DNA of 64,000 nucleotides from Amycolatopsis sp. CA-126428 (GTDB lineage Bacteria; Actinomycetota; Actinomycetes; Mycobacteriales; Pseudonocardiaceae), in NCBI RefSeq assembly GCF_002904335.1, contig NZ_PPHF01000062.1:1-64000 (forward strand), in the 5' to 3' direction. The first letter of the stretch is position 1, and every line of letters begins with the position of its first letter. This document shows, piece by piece, positions 27,401 through 35,521 of this stretch. Below the pieces are notes generated by a model. It ran no database searches and had not been told where the DNA came from. It was given only the letters and a program-made list of their open reading frames with translations. The position numbers and the translations under genes are program-made.

Positions 27401-27898
27401 TCAAGCCGCGTCGGTGTCGACCACTCGGGCCAGCTCCAGCAGCGTTGCCTCGAAACCCGGGCCCGCCGTCAGCGCCACCGTGAGGGGGCCGCCGCGGCGG
27501 TCCCGGCCCACCGGGAGGGTCACCGCCGGTTCCGTCCACTGCGGACGGTCCACACCGGCCGAAACCACCACGTCCGGGCGGGCCGGGCGATTCCTTCTGC
27601 CGCCCGCGTCGAGGTCGAGGACCACGTTGCCGTGCAACGAAAGCAAGGCCGCGACGTCCGCCACCGCGTCGCGCAGCTCGCGGTCGGCGATCGAGTCCGA
27701 ATGGGCGCCGATCGCCGGGCGGGGTGGGTCGTTGTCGTGGGTCAAGCGGGGCACGATCGCGCCGAGGTCGCCCGAGGCGCACGTCAGCACCCGGATGCCG
27801 GGCACGCCCGCCTGGGGGTCGGTGATGCTGATCCCCGCGCTCGCGGCGGCCGCCACGATCCGGGCCCGCCAGCGCGCGGTCGCCGCGATGGCGACCAT
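27401..27898 (-). CDS. Amidase-like C-terminal fragment or hypothetical protein
   Basis: 165 residues from ATG 27898, which has AGGA 7 nt upstream. The last third (TLPVGRDRRGGPLTVALTAG, PGFEATLLELARVVDT) looks like the C-terminal end of amidase-signature enzymes, but the Ser-Ser-Lys catalytic core, about 300 residues, is absent. The N-terminal part (MVAIAATARWRARIVAAAAS; ELRDAVADVAALLSLHGNVV) matches nothing known to me. It may be a decayed amidase or an independent small protein. It faces the XRE gene. Confidence 0.5.
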   Translation of the reverse strand: MVAIAATARWRARIVAAAASAGISITDPQAGVPGIRVLTCASGDLGAIVPRLTHDNDPPRPAIGAHSDSIADRELRDAVADVAALLSLHGNVVLDLDAGGRRNRPARPDVVVSAGVDRPQWTEPAVTLPVGRDRRGGPLTVALTAGPGFEATLLELARVVDTDAA

Positions 27899-28169
27899 CG
27901 ATGGGTCCTGGGGCAAAAGGGGAGTTCTCCTTCGCGGTCCGGCGCGGCGGCAGGGGGATCGTCCGATGGTGGGGCCGGGCCCGTTGTGCCCGGGAACAAA
28001 CATGTTTGGTCGCTTGGTCCGAACGGCCGCGCCCATGCCGCCTTCCGGTCGCACCGGACATCTGTGACCGCCGGTCACACTTTGACGCGCGACGTGGCGC
28101 GGGCCACTATCCGTGCACCTGATTACCGCCGGGTAATTTGGCTGTCCGGAGTACGACCCAGGAGGACCG

Positions 28170-29240
28170 TTGCGACGAGCTTTGGGCCTGATCTTGCTGG
28201 CGCTGGGGGTCTTCGCGGTCGCCGGGGCGGTACTGTTGCCGACCTACGTCTACCCGAAGCTCACCAAGGTGCCGCTCGACCAGGATTCGACGTCGGTGCT
28301 GGAAGGCACCGCGAGCAAGGTCCTCGCCGTGACCGACAAGGGCACCGGCCCGGTCACCGAGATCCGCGAGAACCGGAAGCTGACCGCGACCGGCCACGTG
28401 CAGGCGAACTTCGCCCGGCCCGAGATGCACGAGGGCACCGACTACGCGGTTTGGCTGCTCGCGGTGCAGGTCAAGGACGACGAAGACGGCACGGTGCTCA
28501 CCGCGAGCAAGCGCCAGGTCTGCTTCGACCGGCACACCGCCGAGGGCTACGACCCGCGCGGCGACGCCGACCCGAAGTGCACCAAGGAAAGCAGCTACGT
28601 CACCCAGCTCAAGGACAAGGCCGACAAGGACGGCGAGAAGCCGCCGGAGCAGAACATCTACAAGGCCCAGCCCGGCCTGAACTTCAAGTTCCCCTTCGGC
28701 ACCGAGCAGAAGGACTACCAGGTCTACGACGACAACACCGGCACCGCCGTCACCGCCCGGTACACCGGCACCGAGGAGGTGAACGGGATCGAGACCTACA
28801 AGTTCGTCCAGAACATCCCGGACACCAAGCTCGAGACGAAGTCGGTGCCCGGCTCGCTCGTCGGCGTCGCCGACTCGAGCGTCGACGCGGACCTCTACTA
28901 CCGCGGCGTCAACACGATGTGGGTGGAACCGGTCACCGGCGTCGAGGTGAAGCAGCAGCAACAGCAGCACCAGGAACTGCGGCCCACCACCGGCAACCCG
29001 ACCGTCGTGTTCGACGGGACGCTCGCCTACAACGGCAAGACGATCGCGCAGATGGTCGACCAGGTCGACGAGAACAAGGGCAAGCTGGAGTTCCTGTCGA
29101 GCACCGGCCCGCTCTGGCTCGGCATCGGCGGCGGGGTGCTGATCCTCGTGGCGATCTACCTGCTGGTCCGCCGGCGCCCGGCCGCCCCGCCGGCCCCGCC
29201 GCGGCGGCGGCAGCGGGTGCCGGTCGGCGCGGACCGCTGA
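28170..29240 (+). CDS. DUF3068 membrane-anchored exported protein
   Basis: 356 residues from a TTG start, supported by AGGAGG 4 nt upstream. A membrane helix at each end (residues about 4-25 and 312-335) brackets a large extracytoplasmic region, with a basic Pro/Arg tail inside the cell. The family occurs in mycolic-acid and related actinobacteria; the M. tuberculosis homologue Rv0227c lies in the aftD region as this one does. Visible features: DYAVWLLAVQ, KQVCFDRHTAEGYDPRGDAD, YRGVNTMWVEPVTGVEV. Role in the envelope is unproven. Confidence 0.88.
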   Translation: MRRALGLILLALGVFAVAGAVLLPTYVYPKLTKVPLDQDSTSVLEGTASKVLAVTDKGTGPVTEIRENRKLTATGHVQANFARPEMHEGTDYAVWLLAVQVKDDEDGTVLTASKRQVCFDRHTAEGYDPRGDADPKCTKESSYVTQLKDKADKDGEKPPEQNIYKAQPGLNFKFPFGTEQKDYQVYDDNTGTAVTARYTGTEEVNGIETYKFVQNIPDTKLETKSVPGSLVGVADSSVDADLYYRGVNTMWVEPVTGVEVKQQQQQHQELRPTTGNPTVVFDGTLAYNGKTIAQMVDQVDENKGKLEFLSSTGPLWLGIGGGVLILVAIYLLVRRRPAAPPAPPRRRQRVPVGADR

Positions 29241-29249
29241 CACGACTTT

Positions 29250-29274
29250 CGGGGGTCCGGGTGGCGGAGCCCCG
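29250..29274. repeat. GC-rich dispersed repeat, left copy
   Basis: GGGGTCCGGGTGGCGGAGCC with flanks; present in inverted orientation at 30030-30055. It follows the DUF3068 stop codon and precedes the end of the convergent methyltransferase gene. Confidence 0.7.
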
Positions 29275-29278
29275 GTTG

Positions 29279-30100
29279 TCACAGCCTGCGCAAGACCAGG
29301 ACCAGGTTCCAGGACGCAATTTCACGGAGGCCGGGAATCCGCACGATCCACATCGCCCAGCTCGGGTGGTACCGCGGATACCCGGCCACGAAATCGGCGA
29401 GCGGCGTCGCCTTCGCCCAGCGAAGCGCGGCGCCGACCGAAACCGGGAACAGGCTTTCCCCGAATTTGTTCTTCGGCTGCTTCCCGAGTTTCCGCGCATA
29501 ACGCTGCCGGGCGTAGTGGCCGCCCAGGAAATGCCACGGCGCGGTCTCGTGGCCGCCCCACGGCGAATACCACGGCGTGAACGACGCGAAGACCGTGCCG
29601 CCGGGCTTGGTCACCCGGCACATCTCGGCGAGCATGACCCACGGCTCGGACACGTGCTCCAGCACGTTCGACGAGTAGCAGACGTCCACGGATCCGGTGC
29701 GCACGGGCAGTTCCGTGCCGCTGGCGCGGATCATGTTCTCCCCCGGCTCGCCGCGGGCGGACAGCTCGCCGACGTCCGGGTCCAGGCCGAGGTAGACCGC
29801 GCCGGCCGCGCGGAAGGCGTCGGAGAAGTAGCCGGGGCCGCCGCCGACGTCGAGCACCGTGCGTCCGGACAGCGGAGTGTGCGCCGCCAATTGCCGGACG
29901 GAGTCAGCGGCGAGCGCGGAATAGAAGCCGTCCGGATCGGTCTGCTCGGTGAGGAATGTCCGGAACAGGGTCACCGAGCGGCGGAGCGTGGCGCGATGCG
30001 GCAGTAACAACGGGGGCTCCGCCCCCGGCCGGGGGCTCCGCCACCCGGACCCCCTCAAAAGCTTGGCAGCCGTCGCGACGAGAACCGGATTACCCACCAT
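29279..30100 (-). CDS. SAM-dependent methyltransferase (Rv0224c-like)
   Basis: 273 residues. The core aligns closely with M. tuberculosis Rv0224c: HRATLRRSVTLFRTFLTEQT, the SAM site RTVLDVGGGPGYFSDAF, then CYSSNVLEHVSEPWVMLAEM, TKPGGTVFASFTPWYSPWGG, KNKFGESLFPVS, and a YPRYHPSWAMWIVRIPGLRE terminus. The first ~32 residues (GSGWRSPRPGAEPPLLL and neighbours) have no counterpart there and are encoded by a GC-rich repeat. Rv0224c lies in the aftD region of mycobacteria, next to the glycosyltransferase gene, as here. It probably methylates an envelope glycan or lipid. Confidence 0.88.
   Translation of the reverse strand: MVGNPVLVATAAKLLRGSGWRSPRPGAEPPLLLPHRATLRRSVTLFRTFLTEQTDPDGFYSALAADSVRQLAAHTPLSGRTVLDVGGGPGYFSDAFRAAGAVYLGLDPDVGELSARGEPGENMIRASGTELPVRTGSVDVCYSSNVLEHVSEPWVMLAEMCRVTKPGGTVFASFTPWYSPWGGHETAPWHFLGGHYARQRYARKLGKQPKNKFGESLFPVSVGAALRWAKATPLADFVAGYPRYHPSWAMWIVRIPGLREIASWNLVLVLRRL
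30010..30055. repeat. GC-rich dispersed repeat inside the methyltransferase N-terminus
   Basis: Contains GGGGCTCCGCCCCCGG and GGGGCTCCGCCACCCGGACC. The latter is the inverse of the repeat at 29250-29274. It encodes the Gly/Arg/Pro-rich N-terminal extension of the methyltransferase. Confidence 0.75.
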
Positions 30101-30182
30101 TGAACCGTCGCTTTCCCGAATACGTTCATCTAGGGTGTACGCACCAGTAACCTAGCACCGTCGCTACAGTTTGGATAACCCG

Positions 30183-31430
30183 ATGGAACGTCCTCGTGTG
30201 CTCCTCCTCAACTGGCGCGACACCGGCCACCCCGAAGGCGGCGGCTCGGAGCGGTACGTCGAGCGGATGGCCGAAGGCCTGGCCAGAGCGGGGTACCGGG
30301 TCGAGATCCAGTGCGCCGCGTACCCGGGTGCGACGGCGGGCGAGTGGCGTGACGGCGTCCGCTACCGGCGGCGTGGCAACAAGTTCGGCGTCTACGCGCA
30401 CGCACTGCGCGCCATCCGCCGGGCCCGCGCCGATCTCGTGGTGGACGTGCAGAACGGCATGCCGTTCTTCGCCCGGCTGGTCGCCGGCTGCCCGGTGCTG
30501 GTGCTCGTGCACCACGTCCACAAGGAACAGTGGATCAGCGCGCTCGGCGAGACGCTGGGCCGGGTCGGCTGGTGGATCGAGTCGCGGCTGGCGCCGTGGC
30601 TGTTCCGCCGGTGCCGCTACGTCACGGTTTCCGAGGTCACCAAGGCGGAACTGGCGGAACTGGGCGTCGGGCGCGAGCGCGTGACGGTGGTCCCGAACGG
30701 ACTCGACACGCCCCCGCCGTGCGCGTCCGGACGCGACCGCGAGCCGACGCTGGTCGCGGTGAGCCGGCTGGTGCCGCACAAGCGGATCGAGCACGCCATC
30801 GACGTCGTCGCGCGGCTCGCGCGGCGGTGGCCGTCGCTGCGGCTGGAGGTGGTGGGCCAGGGACCATGGGACGAGGTGCTGCGCGCCCACGCGGCTTCGC
30901 GCGGGGTCGCCGACCGGGTCGTCCTGCACGGCTGGGTCGACGAGCAGGCCAAGCACGAGATCCTCGCGCGCTCGTGGCTGCACCTGTGCCCGTCGGTCAA
31001 GGAGGGCTGGGGCATCGTCATCATGGAGGCCGCGGCGCACGGCGTGCCCTCGGTCGCCTACCGCGCCGCCGGCGGCGTGACGGAGTCCATCGTGGAAGGC
31101 CGGACCGGCCTGCTGGCCGACGACTTCGACGATTTCACCGCGCACGTCGACGGCCTGCTCGCCGACGGCCTGCGGCGCACGGAAATGGGCCTGGCGGGCG
31201 CCGAACGGGCCGGGAGGTACAGCTGGGACGTCAGCGCCGCCCAGTTCGAGTCACTGGTGCGGGACGTCTCCGGGCAGCCCGTCCCCCGCCCGCGAACACT
31301 GGTCCCGTACCGCATCCCGGAACTCACCCAAGAGCCGGGCGGCCGCGGCCGCGTCGAAGTCCTTGCGGCGAGCCCGCACGGTGACCGTGGTCTGGCCACC
31401 GGTCGTCGCCACGCCGAACGCCACGCCTGA
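30183..31430 (+). CDS. GT4-family glycosyltransferase (Rv0225-like)
   Basis: About 415 residues from ATG 30183 (a TTG at 30171 is in frame). GT-B fold: PRVLLLNWRDTGHPEGGGSE (acceptor loop), VSRLVPHKRIEHAI, and the donor-site EGWGIVIMEAAAHGVPSVAY with the retaining EX7E-type motif. It transfers a nucleotide-activated sugar to an envelope glycan or lipid. Gene order and divergence from the Rv0224c-like methyltransferase mirror M. tuberculosis. The final ~60 residues (from 31251) are read antisense to the end of the next gene and are low-complexity, so the original C-terminus was probably near SLVRDV. Confidence 0.88.
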   Translation: MERPRVLLLNWRDTGHPEGGGSERYVERMAEGLARAGYRVEIQCAAYPGATAGEWRDGVRYRRRGNKFGVYAHALRAIRRARADLVVDVQNGMPFFARLVAGCPVLVLVHHVHKEQWISALGETLGRVGWWIESRLAPWLFRRCRYVTVSEVTKAELAELGVGRERVTVVPNGLDTPPPCASGRDREPTLVAVSRLVPHKRIEHAIDVVARLARRWPSLRLEVVGQGPWDEVLRAHAASRGVADRVVLHGWVDEQAKHEILARSWLHLCPSVKEGWGIVIMEAAAHGVPSVAYRAAGGVTESIVEGRTGLLADDFDDFTAHVDGLLADGLRRTEMGLAGAERAGRYSWDVSAAQFESLVRDVSGQPVPRPRTLVPYRIPELTQEPGGRGRVEVLAASPHGDRGLATGRRHAERHA

Positions 31431-32333
31431 GCGGCCGCTGGCCGCCGGGTAGAACGCCAGCGTCCGCACGGTGTCCCCGGTGGACACCACACCCAGGTTG
31501 GACACCAGGAACGTCGATCCCAGCCTGCTCGCCAGCAGCCGCGTGCCCAGCCGGGCGAGCCGGCTGCTGCGCGCCGGGAAATCCGGCTCCGGCGGCTGGG
31601 CCCGCAGCACCGCGGCGACGTCCGCGCCGCGCGGCAGCCGCAGCCGGAAGAACGCGCTGTCGTGCACCGGTTCCGGCGCCGCGCCGGAGCGCCGTGACGC
31701 GCCCAGTGCGGCCACGACGCGGGCGGTGCGGGCGCCGTGCGCGCGGTTCCAGCGTTCGGTGGCGCTCGCGGCGGCCGCGACGAACCCCGCGGACCCGAGC
31801 CGCAGGGCCGGCTCGTCGCAGGCCACGAAGACGTCCCCCACGGTCGCCTGCCCGTGCTCGGGGGCGATGCGGCCCGGCGGCGCGAAAAGCGCCTCAGCGA
31901 GCCGCTGGAGGGCCGAAAGGGCAAAGGGTTTGCCGCCGGCCCGCTCGCCGATCCCGCGTGCGGCCGAAGAAACCGGGACGTCGAGGAGGATGCCGAGCAG
32001 GGCGAGCAGGCCCAAGCCGTCGAGGGCGCCGTGGTGCGCGGCGATGAGGAGGGTGGGTTCGCCGACGGCGACGCGCACCAGCGGCGCGCCGCGTTCGTAG
32101 GGCGCGGCGGCGAAGCGGTCCCGGACGCCCGCGAGGTCGGTGATCCGCTCGATTTCGGGCACCGCACCGAGGTGCGGGTGCCGCTGGATCGCGGCCGCCA
32201 GCCGGGCGCGGAGCTTCTCCGGTTCCGGTGCGGCCGCGCCGAGTTCCGCTTCGAGGAGGATGCTCCAGGAAACGGTGGGGTCGCCGTAGAGCCCGACGAC
32301 GCGGTGGGCGTGGTCGGAGGCGAGCCGGGTCAC
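31251..32333 (-). CDS. Condensation/acyltransferase-fold protein (HHxxxDG)
   Basis: About 360 residues from GTG 32333. The active-site signature IAAHHGALDGLGLLALLG (near residue 110) is that of the condensation / wax-ester synthase / PapA superfamily of CoA- or carrier-dependent acyltransferases. The later FLVSNLGVVSTGD corresponds to the DFG-like region of that fold. The length is short for wax-ester synthases. It follows the DUF2613 gene by 5 nt and belongs to a minus-strand operon with the GT-C-like protein. It might acylate an envelope glycolipid. Its 3' end overlaps the glycosyltransferase gene by 180 nt. Confidence 0.75.
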   Translation of the reverse strand: MTRLASDHAHRVVGLYGDPTVSWSILLEAELGAAAPEPEKLRARLAAAIQRHPHLGAVPEIERITDLAGVRDRFAAAPYERGAPLVRVAVGEPTLLIAAHHGALDGLGLLALLGILLDVPVSSAARGIGERAGGKPFALSALQRLAEALFAPPGRIAPEHGQATVGDVFVACDEPALRLGSAGFVAAAASATERWNRAHGARTARVVAALGASRRSGAAPEPVHDSAFFRLRLPRGADVAAVLRAQPPEPDFPARSSRLARLGTRLLASRLGSTFLVSNLGVVSTGDTVRTLAFYPAASGRSGVAFGVATTGGQTTVTVRARRKDFDAAAAARLLGEFRDAVRDQCSRAGDGLPGDVPHQ

Positions 32334-32338
32334 GCGCC

Positions 32339-32521
32339 TCAGCGGTCCCCGTAGAGCTTCAGCGGGTGGTCGGCAGGGTTGAACTTCACCTGCGCGTTGA
32401 GCTTCTGCTGCACCGGAGCGGCGGTGTCCGGGTCCGCGCCCTGGATGAGGGCGAACCCTCCCGCGGTCGCCGCTCCGCCGCCGATGATGACGGCGACGAT
32501 CGCGCCGATGAGCGTGCCCAC
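32339..32521 (-). CDS. DUF2613 small exported protein (Rv0236A-like)
   Basis: 60 residues: MGTLIGAIVAVIIGGGAATA, one hydrophobic helix, then a short outside segment ending FNPADHPLKLYGDR. This matches the DUF2613 family, whose M. tuberculosis member Rv0236A lies next to aftD. It is 3 nt after the GT-C-like gene and 5 nt before the condensation-fold gene, so the three are one operon. Function unknown. Confidence 0.85.
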   Translation of the reverse strand: MGTLIGAIVAVIIGGGAATAGGFALIQGADPDTAAPVQQKLNAQVKFNPADHPLKLYGDR

Positions 32522-32524
32522 GAG

Positions 32525-34207
32525 TCACTCCTTCCGCGGCGGGACAATCCTGCCGCGGCCCAATGTACGCATGGGTAACATGCGGCACAACACTGCGACG
32601 CACAGCGATGTGAACGCTACTCCGTTCGCCAGCAAGGCGGGCGTCCACGAGATCGCTTTCACCGCGGGCTCACCCGGGGTCCGGTACAGCGTCAGCCACT
32701 CACCCGACCACACCTGCGTCGCGCCGGCGAGCAACCGGGGGTCGACGTAACCGGGTGTCCCGTGCTCGACGAGGATCCAGCCGATGCCCGCGTCGGTGAG
32801 CTCCCGCGCGGAGGTCGCGGCGCGGACGTCGCCGATCCTCGGGTCCTCACCGGCGATCCGCTCGGCGCCGACCTGCAGGGTGTCGTCCATCAGCACGGGT
32901 TTCGGCAGCGCGCGCGGCGCCGGGTCGAGCTGGGTGCGGTCGGCGTTCCACGCGAACCCGCGGAACGCCGAGAGCGGCAGCGCCAGCACGTCACCGGGCC
33001 GGTCACCGAGCTTTTCGGACACTGCCGCCCAGTCGGCCGGGTACTGCGCGGTGCCGAGCCGTCCCCAGCCGCCCCACGCGAGGTCCGGCATGGTCAGCAG
33101 CGGGAAGACGACCGCCGCCGTCACCAGCCCGGCGCGTCCCCCCGCGGTTTTCAGCTTCGCCGCGGCGGCTTCGACGGCCAGCGCGAAGCCGACGGCGAGC
33201 GGCAGGGCCCACCACGCCACCCATTTCTGGGCGTCCCGCAGCAGTCCGGCGCCGGGCACGTACCGCGTCGCGGTGGTGAGCAGCCAGACCCCGCCCGGCA
33301 ACGTCGCCAGTGAAGCCAGGAGAACGCCCAGGACGCCGAGCGCGGTCAAGGAGCGGACCGGCGCCGTCCCCCACCGTCGTGCGAGCGGCCGGAGCCCGGC
33401 GATCGCCACGGAGACGATGCTGAGCGTCAGCACCGGGACCAGCGGCACGGCCCGGCTGCCCGGCACCGTTTCGGCGTTCCAGATGCCCCCGAGGCCCAGC
33501 ACGCTCAGCAGCGCGGGGCCCCAGCTTTCGGCGCGGGCGCTGAACGCCGTGACGCCGCCCGGGTCGGAGAACGCGCCGCCGGCGTTGAGGAACGTCGGGA
33601 CCAGCCAGGGCAGGTTGAGCACGAGCGCGAGCGGGATCGTCTGCCAGAGCCGCCGCGAACCGGCGGCCGCGACCATGACGGCGGCCGCGAGGACGCCGCC
33701 CGGCGGGGTCAGCACGGCCGGGGCGCAGGCGATCACCAGCTTCGGCAGGGCACGCAGTTCGTGCGCCCGGACGGCGAGCCCGGCGCTGACGATCCACGGC
33801 AGGGCCGCGTACGTCAGCAGCAGCGGCCAGTGCCCGATGAACAGCCGTTCGGCGAAGTACGGCGTCCAGGCGTAGGCCGTCGCCGCGACGAGCCGGGTGC
33901 CCAGGTGCTCGGTGGGCACGAGCCGTCCCGCGCCGAAGGCGGCGAAGAAGATGGCCAGGAGCAGGACGATCTTCTGGACGACGTCCCCGGGCAGCACGGT
34001 GGTGGCCAGCGCGACGGCGGCGTCCGCCGGGACGGACCGCGGCAGGGTGCTGCCGACCCCGAAGGCGTCCGGCACGAAGTACTGCCGTGGTGCGAACACC
34101 ATGTCGTAGCTCAGGACGAACCCGCGCCCGAGCAGGGGCGCGCAGACGGCGAAGGCCAGCACGGCCGACAGCACGGGGAGGGCCGGCCGCCTGCTCGGTG
34201 CGTTCAC
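32525..34207 (-). CDS. Polytopic membrane protein, GT-C-like (Rv0226c-like)
   Basis: 560 residues with about eleven predicted membrane helices followed by a soluble segment (from about residue 390, including AQYPADWAAVSEKLGDRPGD) and a last helix. An early extracytoplasmic loop holds LLGRGFVLSYDMVFAPRQYF, where the Asp-Met pair resembles the catalytic loop of GT-C glycosyltransferases that use polyprenyl-phosphate sugars. M. tuberculosis Rv0226c has the same size and location. It is the first gene of the minus-strand operon and diverges from the flippase gene. Confidence 0.75.
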   Translation of the reverse strand: MNAPSRRPALPVLSAVLAFAVCAPLLGRGFVLSYDMVFAPRQYFVPDAFGVGSTLPRSVPADAAVALATTVLPGDVVQKIVLLLAIFFAAFGAGRLVPTEHLGTRLVAATAYAWTPYFAERLFIGHWPLLLTYAALPWIVSAGLAVRAHELRALPKLVIACAPAVLTPPGGVLAAAVMVAAAGSRRLWQTIPLALVLNLPWLVPTFLNAGGAFSDPGGVTAFSARAESWGPALLSVLGLGGIWNAETVPGSRAVPLVPVLTLSIVSVAIAGLRPLARRWGTAPVRSLTALGVLGVLLASLATLPGGVWLLTTATRYVPGAGLLRDAQKWVAWWALPLAVGFALAVEAAAAKLKTAGGRAGLVTAAVVFPLLTMPDLAWGGWGRLGTAQYPADWAAVSEKLGDRPGDVLALPLSAFRGFAWNADRTQLDPAPRALPKPVLMDDTLQVGAERIAGEDPRIGDVRAATSARELTDAGIGWILVEHGTPGYVDPRLLAGATQVWSGEWLTLYRTPGEPAVKAISWTPALLANGVAFTSLCVAVLCRMLPMRTLGRGRIVPPRKE

Positions 34208-34277
34208 GGCCCTTCCTTTCCGTTGCGCGCGCGGTTATGGTCCCTGGTCACTACTCGCCGGTAATGGGAGCCCGCCG

Positions 34278-35477
34278 TTGAGCGTAGACACCGAAGTCCC
34301 GGCCCGGACCGGCAACCGGGTCGCGGCGATCCTCGTCTCGCTCGCGCTCGCGGGCAACAACGCGGCCAGTTACGTGCTGAGCCTGGCGGCCGCGCGGATC
34401 CTCGCGCCCGCCGCGTTCGGGGAGCTGAGCTCGCTGCTGGCGGTGCTGGTGATCGGCGTCGTCCCGGCGATGGGCCTGCAGACGGTGGTGGCGCTGCGGG
34501 TGGCGCGCGCCCCCGGGCTGTCACAGGGTTCGCTGTTCGCGCTCGGCCTGGTGACGAGCGCGATCGTCGCGACGACGGCGTTGACGCTGAGCCCGTTGCT
34601 GGTCCTCTTGCTGCACCTCGGTTCGCTGGCCCCCGCGCTGCTGGTGACGGCGGCGCTCGGGCCGTTGACGCTGCTGGGCGTGTTCCACGGTCTCCTGCAG
34701 GGCAGCCACCGGTTCGCGGTGCTGTCCGGCCTGATCGCGCTGGAGGGGCTGGGCAAGGTCGGCGGTTCCCTGGTGGGGCTGGTGATCTCGGGGTCACCGA
34801 CGGGGGCGCTGGCCGGCGCCGCGGCCGGGTCGCTGGCGGTGGTGGTGGCGGGCTGGCAGATCTGCGGCCGCCCGCGTCCCCGCTGGGCCGACCGCCACGG
34901 CGGCGAGGTGCTGCACACGGCGCAGGCGATGCTGGCGCTGGTGCTGCTGGTGAACCTGGACCTGGTGCTGGCCCGCCACACGCTGCCGTCGTCGGAGGTG
35001 GGCGAGTACGCGCTGGGGGCGATCGTCACGAAGATCGCGTACTGGCTGCCACAGGCGGTCGGGGTGCTGGTCCTGCCGCGGTTCGCGGTGTCCGACCGCC
35101 GCCGGGTGCTGCCGGTGGCGCTGGCGGTTTGCGCCTGCCTGGACGCGGTGGTGTTGCTGGTTTCGCTGGTGCTGGGGCCTTCGCTGCTCGCGGTGATCGG
35201 CGGCGCCAAGTACACGGCGAGCACGATGCCGGTGTGGCCGTTCGCGCTGGCGGGCTCGATGCTCGCGCTGGTCCAGATCCTGCTGTACGCCCGCTTGGCC
35301 GACGGCGACCGCCGCGTGACGGTCTTGATGTGGTCCGCGGTCGGCGTGGAGGCCCTGCTGATCACGACGTGGCTGCACGGTTCACCCACCCAGGTGGTCA
35401 CGGCAGCGGCGTGCACCGCCGGCGCGTTGGCCGCGGCCGGCGCACTTCTCGAGCTCCGGCCCCGCAAACCGGCCTGA
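34278..35477 (+). CDS. Polysaccharide/lipid-sugar flippase-like membrane protein (Wzx/MATE type)
   Basis: 399 residues, TTG start at 34278 with GGGAG 7 nt upstream. Twelve predicted helices. The opening VAAILVSLALAGNNAASYVL and LAAARILAPAAFGELSSLLA is the classic start of the Wzx-like oligosaccharide flippase family. It probably carries a polyprenyl-linked sugar or oligosaccharide across the membrane for the glycosyltransferases encoded alongside. Its stop codon opens a dispersed repeat shared with the MFS gene at 48365. Confidence 0.8.
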   Translation: MSVDTEVPARTGNRVAAILVSLALAGNNAASYVLSLAAARILAPAAFGELSSLLAVLVIGVVPAMGLQTVVALRVARAPGLSQGSLFALGLVTSAIVATTALTLSPLLVLLLHLGSLAPALLVTAALGPLTLLGVFHGLLQGSHRFAVLSGLIALEGLGKVGGSLVGLVISGSPTGALAGAAAGSLAVVVAGWQICGRPRPRWADRHGGEVLHTAQAMLALVLLVNLDLVLARHTLPSSEVGEYALGAIVTKIAYWLPQAVGVLVLPRFAVSDRRRVLPVALAVCACLDAVVLLVSLVLGPSLLAVIGGAKYTASTMPVWPFALAGSMLALVQILLYARLADGDRRVTVLMWSAVGVEALLITTWLHGSPTQVVTAAACTAGALAAAGALLELRPRKPA

Positions 35478-35520
35478 GCAGCCCCCGTTTTCCACGCTAC
35501 CGGCAGGCACCGACAACTTC
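35473..35520 (+). repeat. 3'-end repeat (stop-codon repeat), copy 1
   Basis: CCTGAGCAGCCCCCG, then TTTCCACGC and GGCACCGAC, begins at the flippase stop codon. A second copy with about 80 % identity begins at the stop of the MFS gene (48361-48410). Confidence 0.75.
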
Positions 35521-35521
35521 C

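Noticed and set aside
29250-30055. Insertion sequence with terminal inverted repeats around the methyltransferase gene
   Set aside because: No transposase; the enclosed gene has a conserved envelope-cluster neighbourhood, and related repeats occur elsewhere.
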